Source of the DNA: an uncultured Mycoplasmatota bacterium
GTDB taxonomy: Bacteria; Bacillota_I; Bacilli_A; RF39; UBA660
Direction: 5' to 3'
Assembly (NCBI GenBank): GCA_946007485.1
Contig: CAMGAM010000003.1
Location: 1-24,698 of the forward strand
DNA length: 24,698 nt
Part shown: in pieces, positions 14,904-22,754 of the stretch
Layout of the letters: each line of letters opens with the position of its first letter
Position numbering within the stretch: position 1 is the stretch's first letter
The notes under the pieces: generated by a model
Seen by the model: the letters and a program-made list of their open reading frames with translations, nothing else
What the model was told of the DNA's origin: nothing
Database searches by the model: none
Position numbers and translations under genes: made by a program

Positions 14904-15137
14904 AAAGAAACTACAATAAACACAAAGATAGTAAACGAAAATAATAAAAAAACACCAGAAATTGAGAAAAAACCAACTTATAAAGCTAAAAAGAGTACTG
15001 AAATAACTCCAATAAAAGACGTTTTATATGAAGTTGATAATATCAATATAAAAGGATGTATTTTTGGTATTGATTATTTTGAATCAAAAAGTGGTTACAA
15101 AATAATAACATTAAAAGTAACTGATTATACTGACAGT

Positions 15138-18100
15138 ATGTATGTTAAAATGTTCACAAAAGATGATGATGAATACTCACTTATTAAAAGTCTTCTCAAA
15201 GAAGGAAAATGGTACATCTTCTATGGAAGAGCCACTATGGACAAATATGCTAACGAAATTGTTTTCAATACTAGATATAAAGATGTTGAAGAAACTGAAA
15301 CTCCAATCAAAGAAAAAATTGAAGATAATGAACCAGTAAAAAGAGTAGAATTACACGCTCATACTATGATGAGTCAAATGGATGGAATAACTAAAGTAGA
15401 TTTAGGAAAACATACCTGCGAATTAGTTAGTAAAGCTATTGATATGGGATACCGTGGAGTAGCTATTACTGATCATAGCGGATGTCAAGCCTTTCCAATT
15501 GCCTATGGTATAATTTCTTCCTATAACAAAAAAATTGAAGATCCCAAAGATCACTTCAAAGGCCTATATGGAACAGAACTAACCTTAGTTGATGATACAG
15601 TCAATATTGTCATAAGACCGACAGAACTATCACTAAAAGATAGTACCTTTGTTGTTTTTGATACAGAAACTACAGGTTTTAACGCCGGTGGCGATGATCA
15701 AATGATTGAAATTGGTGCCGTAAAAATTTGTGGCGATGAAATAGTTGATAGATTTGATGAATTAATTGATCCTAAAAGACACATTCCTAATAAAATTACT
15801 GAATTAACCTGTATAACTGATGAAATGGTTAGTGGTAAAGATGATGAAGAAACAGTAACCAAAAAATTTCTCGCTTGGGCAGGAGACTTACCAATGGTTG
15901 CTCATAATGCTAAATTTGATATTTCATTCATTGAAATGGCCATGAAAAAATATAATCTAGGAGAATTTACCAATACCGTCATTGATACTCTTGAATTATC
16001 ACGTGCCTTAGATCAAGGATTTGCTAGACACAGTCTATCTGCCTTAGTTAAAAGATATAATGTTCCATGGGAAGAAGATGCTCATCATAGAGCAGATTAT
16101 GATGCCGAAGGAACAGCCCATGTATTTAGCAAAATGGTAAGTAAATTAACATCTCAAAATATAAACAAAATATCTGAACTAGATAAATTAATATCTAAAG
16201 ATGAAATATATAAATTTGGAAGAACATATCATTTTAATGCAATTGCTAAAAATAAACAAGGACTTAAAAATTTATTTAAAATAATTTCACTTGCTAATAC
16301 AACTTATTTATATAAATCGCCAAGAATATTAAGAAGTAAATTAAATGAACTTCGCGAAGGATTACTAATAGGTAGTGGATGCTATGAATCAGAAGTATTT
16401 ATTGAATCAAGATCAAAAGAAGGACAAGAATTAACTAACATTATTAACTTTTATGATTATGTTGAAGTACAACCTCCAGAAGTGTATAATCACTTAATTC
16501 AAACAAATGACTTTGGAAATGAAGAAGAATTAGAAAATCATATCAAAAAAATAATTAATGCTACTAAAGAAGCAGGTAAAATTATTGTTGCTACTGGAGA
16601 TGTTCATCATTTTTCTAGAGAAGATAAAATTTACCGTGAAATAATAGTTAACCAAAAAGTACCTGGTGGTGGAAGACATCCATTATCAAAAAATAATATT
16701 CATGAAATACCATCTCAACACTTTAGAACTACTAGAGAAATGCTCGATAATTTTAGTTTTCTTGATGAAGAATTAGCCAAGGAAATCGTTATTACTAACA
16801 CTAATAAAATATTAGATATGGTCGATGAAATAGAAGTAATTATTGATACTGGTGGAATTCCATTTTCCCCAAGAGTTAAAAGTGATGATGGATTGTCTTA
16901 TCTAGATTGTCCAAGAGTAGTAACTGATTTAGTATATGATAAAGCATCATCATGGTATGGCAATCCACTTCCACATAATATTGAAGAACGTATTGCTAAA
17001 GAATTATATGGAGACATTGTTTATAAATGTTGGTCTGAGATTATCAAAGAAAAAAATCCAAATATAAAAGAAGGAGAATTAGAAAACGAAATATTTGCCA
17101 ATTTACATAAAACTGTTCTTGAAGGCTTTGATGCCGTTAAAACCCTAGTTGGTAATTATGTTGAAAAAAATTGGACTGAAGAAGATGGAGAATTAAATGA
17201 AAAATCAAAAGAAAAGAAAATAAAAAAACAATTAGGAGGCATAATTGGTGGTGGATTTGATCCAATATACCTAATTGCTCAAAGATTAGTTAAACACTCC
17301 AACGATGAAGGATATCTAGTAGGTTCCCGTGGATCTGTTGGTTCTAGTTTCGTTGCTACCATGATGGGAATTACTGAAGTTAATCCACTTCCAGCTCATT
17401 ATCGTTGCTTAAAATGTCAGACTAGTATTTTTAAAGATGAAAATGGCAATGAACTTGGAGCTACTTATTCTAGTGGTTTTGACCTTCCAGATAAAGCATG
17501 TCCTAATTGTGGAGAGTCTCTCTACAAAGATGGTCAAGATATGCCATTTGCTACTTTCTTAGGATTTAATGCTGATAAAGTTCCTGATATTGATCTTAAT
17601 TTTTCTGATTTAAACCAAGCATCAGCTCATGAATATACAAAAGTATTATTTGGAGTTGATAATGTTTACCGTGCTGGTACTATTGGTACTGTTGCAGAAA
17701 AAACCGCTTTTGGATTCGTAAAAGGATATTTTGAAGATAAAGGAATTACCAATAAAAGAACTTGTGAAATAGAAAGATTAGCTGAAGGATGTACAGGAGT
17801 TAAAAGGACTACTGGACAGCATCCTGGAGGAATTGTCGTAGTTCCGGATTATATGGATGTCTCTGATTTTACACCTTTCCAATTTCCAGCTGAAGATGTC
17901 ACTAGTCCATGGAGAACAACCCATTTTGATTACCACGCAATCGATCAGGATCTTTTAAAACTTGATATTTTAGGACATTCTGATCCAACCCAATTAAGAA
18001 TGATTCAAGACTTAACTAAAACAGATATTTTAAAAGTCCCATTAGACGATAAAGAAACAATGAGCATCTTCACATCGACTAAAGCTCTTGGAGTAACTCC

Positions 18101-19025
18101 AGAACAAATTATGTGTAAAACTGGTACCCTAGGAATTCCTGAATTTGGGACACCATTCACGATAAGTATGGTTGAAGAAACTAAACCAACAACCTTTGCT
18201 GAATTAATAAAAATATCAGGATTATCACACGGAACTGATGTTTGGCTAGGAAATGCTCAGGAATTAATAAAAAATAATATTGTTCCATTTAAAGAAGTAA
18301 TTGGATGTCGTGATGATATTATGGTTTATTTAATGTATCATGGAGTGGAACCAATCAAAGCCTTCAAAATAATGGAATTTGTCAGAAAAGGAAAAGCCTC
18401 AAAAGATAAAGAAACTTGGGCTGGTCATGTTGAAACTATGCAAAAAGCTGGCATTGAAGAATGGTTTATTGATTCATGTGCCAAAATAAAATACATGTTC
18501 CCAAAAGCACATGCTGCTGCTTATGTTATAAGTGCCTTTAGAATTGCTTGGTATAAAGTTCATATGCCTGCATATTATTATGCTTCGTGGTTTACAACTA
18601 AAGCTACTGATTTTAACATTGAAGCAATGATAAAAGGATATGATGCCATTAAAGAAACTTTAATTGAAATTGAAAACAAAGGATTTGAAGCTACTAATAA
18701 AGAAGCCGGCGTTGCAGAATGTTTAAAACTTGCTTTAGAAGCCACCGCTAGAGGTATCAAAATCGCGAATGTGGATTTATATAAAAGTAAAGGAACTCTC
18801 TTTGATGTTCTAGATGATAAAACAATTATTCCCCCATTTAATGCTATTGATGGGCTAGGAGATGTTGTTGCTAAGAATATTGAAGCCGAGGCAAAAAAAC
18901 ACCAATTTATATCAATTGAAGATTTTCAAAATAGATGTAAAGTATCATCAACATTAATCGAAAAGATGAAAAACATGGGATTATTTAAAGATATGCCAGA
19001 AACGAGTCAGTTAACTTTATTTTAA
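15138..19025 (+). CDS. polC: DNA polymerase III alpha subunit, PolC type (main part)
   Basis: The replicative polymerase of low-GC Gram-positives. The frame is open from 14904; the first start codon is ATG 15138, which would begin inside the OB fold (IKGCIFGIDYF...LKVTDYTDSMYVKMF), so the true chain surely starts upstream. Order: OB fold; PHP part 1 (VELHAHTMMSQMDG, AITDHSGCQAFP); DEDDh proofreading exonuclease inserted in PHP (VVFDTETTGF, AHNAKFDISF, HRADYDAEGTAH); PHP part 2; palm (GYLVGSRGSVGSSFVATMMGI, catalytic PDIDLNFS); zinc-type Cys set (CLKCQ...CPNCG); GVKRTTGQHPGG; helix-hairpin region. The last residues, QLTLF, are a beta-clamp-binding motif. The whole frame is about 1,547 codons, slightly over the usual 1,430-1,450. 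No catalytic residue is missing, which argues against an old pseudogene. Confidence 0.96.
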   Translation: MYVKMFTKDDDEYSLIKSLLKEGKWYIFYGRATMDKYANEIVFNTRYKDVEETETPIKEKIEDNEPVKRVELHAHTMMSQMDGITKVDLGKHTCELVSKAIDMGYRGVAITDHSGCQAFPIAYGIISSYNKKIEDPKDHFKGLYGTELTLVDDTVNIVIRPTELSLKDSTFVVFDTETTGFNAGGDDQMIEIGAVKICGDEIVDRFDELIDPKRHIPNKITELTCITDEMVSGKDDEETVTKKFLAWAGDLPMVAHNAKFDISFIEMAMKKYNLGEFTNTVIDTLELSRALDQGFARHSLSALVKRYNVPWEEDAHHRADYDAEGTAHVFSKMVSKLTSQNINKISELDKLISKDEIYKFGRTYHFNAIAKNKQGLKNLFKIISLANTTYLYKSPRILRSKLNELREGLLIGSGCYESEVFIESRSKEGQELTNIINFYDYVEVQPPEVYNHLIQTNDFGNEEELENHIKKIINATKEAGKIIVATGDVHHFSREDKIYREIIVNQKVPGGGRHPLSKNNIHEIPSQHFRTTREMLDNFSFLDEELAKEIVITNTNKILDMVDEIEVIIDTGGIPFSPRVKSDDGLSYLDCPRVVTDLVYDKASSWYGNPLPHNIEERIAKELYGDIVYKCWSEIIKEKNPNIKEGELENEIFANLHKTVLEGFDAVKTLVGNYVEKNWTEEDGELNEKSKEKKIKKQLGGIIGGGFDPIYLIAQRLVKHSNDEGYLVGSRGSVGSSFVATMMGITEVNPLPAHYRCLKCQTSIFKDENGNELGATYSSGFDLPDKACPNCGESLYKDGQDMPFATFLGFNADKVPDIDLNFSDLNQASAHEYTKVLFGVDNVYRAGTIGTVAEKTAFGFVKGYFEDKGITNKRTCEIERLAEGCTGVKRTTGQHPGGIVVVPDYMDVSDFTPFQFPAEDVTSPWRTTHFDYHAIDQDLLKLDILGHSDPTQLRMIQDLTKTDILKVPLDDKETMSIFTSTKALGVTPEQIMCKTGTLGIPEFGTPFTISMVEETKPTTFAELIKISGLSHGTDVWLGNAQELIKNNIVPFKEVIGCRDDIMVYLMYHGVEPIKAFKIMEFVRKGKASKDKETWAGHVETMQKAGIEEWFIDSCAKIKYMFPKAHAAAYVISAFRIAWYKVHMPAYYYASWFTTKATDFNIEAMIKGYDAIKETLIEIENKGFEATNKEAGVAECLKLALEATARGIKIANVDLYKSKGTLFDVLDDKTIIPPFNAIDGLGDVVAKNIEAEAKKHQFISIEDFQNRCKVSSTLIEKMKNMGLFKDMPETSQLTLF

Positions 19026-19036
19026 TTGACTCGTTT
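19002..19036 (+). terminator. Terminator-like hairpin overlapping the polC 3' end
   Basis: ACGAGTCA (19002-19009) pairs with TGACTCGT (19027-19034). The helix extends inward by GTTA against TAAT (one G-T pair), giving about 12 bp. The left arm is in the last polC codons and the stop codon is in the loop side. Only a short TTTAATT follows, so efficiency is uncertain. Confidence 0.6.
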
Positions 19037-19079
19037 AATTAAAATTGACAAAAATAAAAATTATTTATTGAAAAAAGTA

Positions 19080-19108
19080 TTGCATTTTAGTTTTAGATTT
19101 GATATTAT
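19080..19108 (+). promoter_or_regulatory. Promoter of SipW-class gene 4
   Basis: TTGCAT (19080-19085), 17 bases, TATTAT (19103-19108). It lies 24 bases before the start codon, with AAGGAGG between. The TTGC -35 is shared with the other SipW-class genes. Confidence 0.7.
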
Positions 19109-19132
19109 TATTATAGTAAGGAGGATATAGAA

Positions 19133-19867
19133 ATGGAAAATAAAAAAGGAAGCGGAATATTTTTAGGAGTTGTTAGCGTAGCAACATTAATTGTTGCCAT
19201 TATTGGAGCAACATTTGCATACTTCTCTACACAAACTCAAAGTAATGAAGATGCCGTAAACATTACAGCTTATGAATTCGCTACTACTGTAACAAGTGTT
19301 GAAAGAATTTATCCAACAACCGATGCTTTAACTGGATTAGCAGGACAAGGAATTATTCCACTAAATGCTAATGAAACTGTAACTGGAGGTGACACTACAA
19401 ATTTACTATATGCAGTAAATAATAAGAACTGTGTTGATGATAGAGGATATATGGTATGTGCATTATATAAAGTAACTCTTACAAATGGTAGCGTTAGTGA
19501 TGCAGAGTTAAATTTATCTATTAAAACAACCGCTAATAATGCAGGTTCAGGAACTTCTAAATTTACTGATTTAACATTCCAAGCTCTAAATGGTACAGAA
19601 GGAACATTAACAACATTTGGATTAGCAACAACATTAAGTGGAGATAATGGAACTACTGTTGATGTTAATGAAAATGAAACTACAGCTATTACTCTAACAG
19701 TTCCAGGAAGTGATACACTAGAACACTACTTTGTAGTTTATCTAAATGAAGCAACTAAAGATACAGATCAATCTACTCAGATGGGTGCAACATATACTGG
19801 CCAATTAGTATATACAACTACATCAGGTGGAAATAGATTAACTGGTAAATTTACTATCGGAGGATAG
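19133..19867 (+). CDS. Secreted protein with SipW-type signal peptide, paralogue 4
   Basis: 244 residues. The head MENKKGSGIF is followed by GVVSVATLIVAIIGATFAYFSTQTQS, nearly the same as the N-terminus of the protein at 4683 (GVVAIATLIVALVGATLAYFS). The mature part is Thr/Asn/Gly-rich, acidic and predicted beta. It holds NCVDDRGYMVCALYKVTLTNGSV, the shared two-Cys motif, then FVVYLNEATKD and a closing RLTGKFTIGG like the ITGTI endings of its paralogues. A perfect SD (AAGGAGGATATAG) suggests strong expression. The stop is TAG, with TGA 9 bases further. It has its own promoter and terminator. A TasA-like fibre subunit is the best guess; direct evidence is limited to the signal peptide type and composition. 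Confidence 0.8.
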   Translation: MENKKGSGIFLGVVSVATLIVAIIGATFAYFSTQTQSNEDAVNITAYEFATTVTSVERIYPTTDALTGLAGQGIIPLNANETVTGGDTTNLLYAVNNKNCVDDRGYMVCALYKVTLTNGSVSDAELNLSIKTTANNAGSGTSKFTDLTFQALNGTEGTLTTFGLATTLSGDNGTTVDVNENETTAITLTVPGSDTLEHYFVVYLNEATKDTDQSTQMGATYTGQLVYTTTSGGNRLTGKFTIGG

Positions 19868-19882
19868 TCTATAATATGAAAT

Positions 19883-19909
19883 AAAAGCGAATATAAAAAT
19901 CGCTTTTTT
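19883..19909 (+). terminator. Intrinsic terminator after SipW-class gene 4
   Basis: AAAAGCGA (19883-19890) pairs with TCGCTTTT (19900-19907) over a 9-base loop, and the T-run continues to 19909. It lies 15 bases after the stop codon. Confidence 0.88.
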
Positions 19910-19912
19910 CTA

Positions 19913-19941
19913 TTGCAAAAAAAATATATTTTTGTTATCAT
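19913..19941 (+). promoter_or_regulatory. Promoter of SipW-class gene 5
   Basis: TTGCAA (19913-19918), 17 bases, TATCAT (19936-19941), with TGT just before the -10 as in extended promoters. It starts only 3 bases after the preceding terminator, the same tight arrangement as between genes 1 and 2. Confidence 0.65.
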
Positions 19942-19965
19942 TAAATAAGAATAGGGATGATATAC

Positions 19966-20775
19966 ATGAATGATAAAGAAAAAAGAAAAATGTTTATGGC
20001 CATAGTAGTATTGGCAATAGTAATTCTATTGGCAGCCGGTTCATCTTTTGCATACTTTCAAGCTAGTACCAATAGTAGTGAAAATGCTGTTAATGCAAAA
20101 GCTGCTGAGTTTAAAATAAGTCTAGATGATGATACATCATTAATTAAGGCCCAAATTATTCCATCTATTGAAGAATATGTTGATATTGCTAGTGCTAGAA
20201 GGGATGCCTCAGGAAATTTATTAAAACCATATGAAGATGAGGAAACTGGTCAAATGATTACTGAAGGAACTGCTTGTATTGATGATAATCTTAAAGAAAT
20301 ATGTAGTATTTATACATTTACAATTACTAATGATTCATTAGATACCGACCTTCCGCTATACATAACCTTAATTCCAAGTATAAATACATTTGAAAACTTA
20401 TATTTTAAAATAATAGATAAAGATAATAATGTTGTTATGAATGCAACTCATATTGTTGATGATAGATATTTATTAGATTCAAATGGTAATTATCAAAAAG
20501 ATGAAGATGGTAATCTTATTAAAAAAGATGACTTTGATTCATTAACACCTTCACCAATAGTTCTAAGTGGCATAAATAATACTCTTCCCAAATCAACTGA
20601 TGGAATAAATAAAAGTAGCGTAACATATTCAATTGTTATGTGGGTTATGGAAATGCATAAAGATCAAACTGAAGAAGATAGTGGTAAAGTATTTGCTTCT
20701 ACCTTAAGCGTAAAAGCAAGTGGAGCTGATGGTAAAGGAATAACTGGAACCATTTCTACCGCTGGAATAGAATAA
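19966..20775 (+). CDS. Secreted protein with SipW-type signal peptide, paralogue 5
   Basis: 269 residues from ATG 19966, which lies 7 bases after AGGGATG; the ATG at 19957 overlaps that SD and is rejected. The head MNDKEKRKMF is followed by a hydrophobic stretch ending LLAAGSSFAYFQASTNS, with ENAVNAKAAEF after it, close to the GAVNAKAD of the protein at 4683. The shared motif ACIDDNLKEICSIYTFTITN is present. An insert near residues 160-190 contains two DSNGNYQKDEDGN-type turns that could bind calcium. It ends GKGITGTISTAGIE. As in its paralogues the mature part looks beta-rich and acidic. A surface or fibre role is inferred. Confidence 0.8.
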   Translation: MNDKEKRKMFMAIVVLAIVILLAAGSSFAYFQASTNSSENAVNAKAAEFKISLDDDTSLIKAQIIPSIEEYVDIASARRDASGNLLKPYEDEETGQMITEGTACIDDNLKEICSIYTFTITNDSLDTDLPLYITLIPSINTFENLYFKIIDKDNNVVMNATHIVDDRYLLDSNGNYQKDEDGNLIKKDDFDSLTPSPIVLSGINNTLPKSTDGINKSSVTYSIVMWVMEMHKDQTEEDSGKVFASTLSVKASGADGKGITGTISTAGIE

Positions 20776-20804
20776 ACTATCATAAAATAAAAAATATATT
20801 CCTA

Positions 20805-20832
20805 TTGACAACTATGAAAAAAATGCTATAAT
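20805..20832 (+). promoter_or_regulatory. Strong sigma-A promoter for aspS
   Basis: TTGACA (20805-20810), 16 bases, TATAAT (20827-20832). Both boxes are perfect consensus. Transcription should start near 20839, at the foot of the T-box Stem I. Confidence 0.92.
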
Positions 20833-20839
20833 AAAAATT

Positions 20840-20987
20840 GATTTTCAGTTTATGAGTGACAGCATAAACATTAATGAAACCAAACAATCTAAAAATAATA
20901 AAAAGAGAGCACGAAAGTGAAATAAGGTGGCACCGCGGGGCTTCCCGTCCTTATAAAAACTTTTTGTGTTTTTTAGTATTAAGGAGG
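20840..20987 (+). promoter_or_regulatory. T-box leader (tRNA-Asp), very short Stem I, apparently translational
   Basis: The T-box core GGTGGCACCGCG is at 20926-20937. The antiterminator-type fold is ATAAGG (20922-20927) with CCTTAT (20949-20954) and GCGGG (20935-20939) with CCCGT (20944-20948). Its bulge UGGC would pair with GCCA-3', and discriminator G fits tRNA-Asp. Stem I is only TTTCA/TGAAA plus GTTTATG (20848-20854)/CATAAAC (20863-20869), with terminal loop AGTGACAG holding GAC (20858-20860), an Asp codon followed by A. A small hairpin CAC-GAAA-GTG (20910-20919) comes next. No GC terminator follows. Instead TCCTTA (20948-20953) can pair with TAAGGA (20980-20985), masking the aspS SD. Thus uncharged tRNA-Asp would free the SD. 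Confidence 0.93.
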
Positions 20988-20992
20988 AAATA

Positions 20993-22732
20993 ATGAAAGA
21001 GAATATTTACAGAACAATTTATTGTGGTGAAGTAACCACTGAATATGTTGGAAAGGAACTAAAACTTGCCGGATGGGTTAACTCAATTAGAAATCTTGGA
21101 GGTCTAATATTTATAACTTTAAGAGATGAAACTGGTATTGTTCAATTAATAAGTGAAGAAGTCGATAAATACATAAATATTACTAGAGAAAGCACTATAA
21201 CCATTACTGGTATCGTTCAAAATAGAACTAAAGATATGATTAATCATAATATGAAAACCGGTGAGATAGAAGTATTAATTAAATCACTAGAAATTCTTGG
21301 TGAATGTGAAAATGTTCTACCATTTGAAATTTCAAGATCAAAAGAATCAACCGAAGATACTAGACTAAAATATCGTTATTTAGATTTAAGAAATGAAGAA
21401 GTTCATAATAATATCCTTTTTAGAAGCAAAGTTATTGATTTTATCAGAACTACCATGAAAAGTATGAATTTTACAGAAATTCAAACACCAATCATAACTG
21501 CCACTTCTCCAGAAGGAGCCAGAGACTTCATTGTCCCATCACGTAAATTTAAAGGAAAATTTTATGCCCTTCCACAAGCACCACAAATTTTTAAACAACT
21601 ATTAATGGTCTCAGGATTCAATAAGTATTTTCAAATAGCACCATGCTTTAGAGATGAGGATCCACGTAGTGATAGATTATATGGAGAATTTTATCAATTA
21701 GATTTTGAAATGTCATTTGCTACTGAAGAAGACGTTTATCAAGTAGGACAAAAAGTTTTCTATGATATATTTACTAATTTTTCTGATAAAGAAGTAAGTC
21801 CCATTCCATTTAAAAGAATTCCTTATCAGGAATCAATTCTAAAATATGGAACTGACAAACCAGATTTAAGAAATCCATTAGAAATTACAGATATAACAGA
21901 AATCTTATCAAAAAGTGATTTTGAACCATTCAAAGATACAACTATTAGAGCAATCAAAGTAGAATCAATAGATAAACCAAACTCATGGTATAAACAAATG
22001 GAAGAATATGTTAAGTCTATTGGAGGCATTCTTGGATACATCAAAGTAAGTGAAGATATGTCATTTAAATCATCATTAGATAAATTCTTTACCGATGATA
22101 TCAGAAATGAATTAAAAGAAAATTTATCTCTTCAAAAAGGAAATGTCATCTTTATTATTGCAGATAAATCAAATTGTGCTAAATTAATGGGACAATTAAG
22201 AATTAAATTAGGTAATGAATTAAATTTAATAGATAAATCAAAATATATTTTCTGTATTGTTAATGATTTTCCATTCTATGAACTAGATGAAGAAGAAGGA
22301 ACAATTGCCTTTTCTCACAATCCATTCTCAATGCCACAAGGTGGCCTAGATGCTTTAAATAACCAAAATCCATTAGATATCAAAGCATATCAATATGACT
22401 TCGTATGTAATGGATATGAAATGGCTTCCGGTGGAGTTAGAAACCATGATAGAAAAATTTTAAAGAAAGCTTTCGAAATTGCTGGATATGATGAAGAAGT
22501 AGTCAAAGCAAAATTTCCATCACTATATGAAGCCTTTAGATATGGAGCACCACCACATGCAGGAATGGCTCCTGGTATTGATCGAATTTTAATGCTTCTA
22601 AAAGATGAAGAAAATATTAGAGAAATGGTGGCATTTCCACTTAGCGCCAACGGATCAGACGCCATGATGGGTTGCCCTGGAGAAGTATTTGAAAAACAAT
22701 TAAGAGAAACTCATATCAAAATAAGAGATTAA
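20993..22732 (+). CDS. aspS: Aspartyl-tRNA synthetase
   Basis: 579 residues from ATG 20993, 5 bases after AAGGAGG; upstream in-frame starts lie in the T-box. The N-terminal OB fold (LAGWVNSIRNLGGLIFITLRDETGIVQL) binds the anticodon. Class II motifs are present: RYLDLRN and SPEGARDFIVPSR, QAPQIFKQLLM, motif 2 CFRDEDPRSDRLYGEFYQLDFE, and motif 3 GAPPHAGMAPGIDRILML. The bacterial GAD insert lies in the middle (about residues 290-400). It attaches Asp to tRNA-Asp, or also to tRNA-Asn if the cell uses the amidotransferase route; sequence alone does not decide. The T-box with an Asp codon supports the assignment. The ClpX-like gene follows after 22 bases. Confidence 0.98.
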   Translation: MKENIYRTIYCGEVTTEYVGKELKLAGWVNSIRNLGGLIFITLRDETGIVQLISEEVDKYINITRESTITITGIVQNRTKDMINHNMKTGEIEVLIKSLEILGECENVLPFEISRSKESTEDTRLKYRYLDLRNEEVHNNILFRSKVIDFIRTTMKSMNFTEIQTPIITATSPEGARDFIVPSRKFKGKFYALPQAPQIFKQLLMVSGFNKYFQIAPCFRDEDPRSDRLYGEFYQLDFEMSFATEEDVYQVGQKVFYDIFTNFSDKEVSPIPFKRIPYQESILKYGTDKPDLRNPLEITDITEILSKSDFEPFKDTTIRAIKVESIDKPNSWYKQMEEYVKSIGGILGYIKVSEDMSFKSSLDKFFTDDIRNELKENLSLQKGNVIFIIADKSNCAKLMGQLRIKLGNELNLIDKSKYIFCIVNDFPFYELDEEEGTIAFSHNPFSMPQGGLDALNNQNPLDIKAYQYDFVCNGYEMASGGVRNHDRKILKKAFEIAGYDEEVVKAKFPSLYEAFRYGAPPHAGMAPGIDRILMLLKDEENIREMVAFPLSANGSDAMMGCPGEVFEKQLRETHIKIRD

Positions 22733-22754
22733 ATAAAAAGAAGTAGGTGAGGTC

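Noticed and set aside
17761..17830. AGG recoded from Arg to Met, as reported for some uncultured Bacilli
   Set aside because: AGG encodes the Arg of the highly conserved PolC stretch VKRTTGQHPGG here, and Arg-fitting positions in polA and scpA, so AGG is read normally.
14382..19025. Genome-wide reassignment of TAG to a sense codon
   Set aside because: Only polC contains TAG in frame in about 20 kb of coding sequence. Two other genes (ending 2120 and 19867) appear to end properly at TAG. One site does not support a code change, though early or partial suppression cannot be excluded.
19957..19968. ATG 19957 as start of SipW-class gene 5
   Set aside because: It overlaps the SD AGGGATG; ATG 19966 has proper spacing.
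20951..20976. Intrinsic terminator in the aspS leader (AAAAAC...GTTTTTT)
   Set aside because: The helix would be almost only A-U, with its T-run inside the stem rather than after it, and so probably too weak. The SD-masking pairing is stronger and uses the antiterminator strand.
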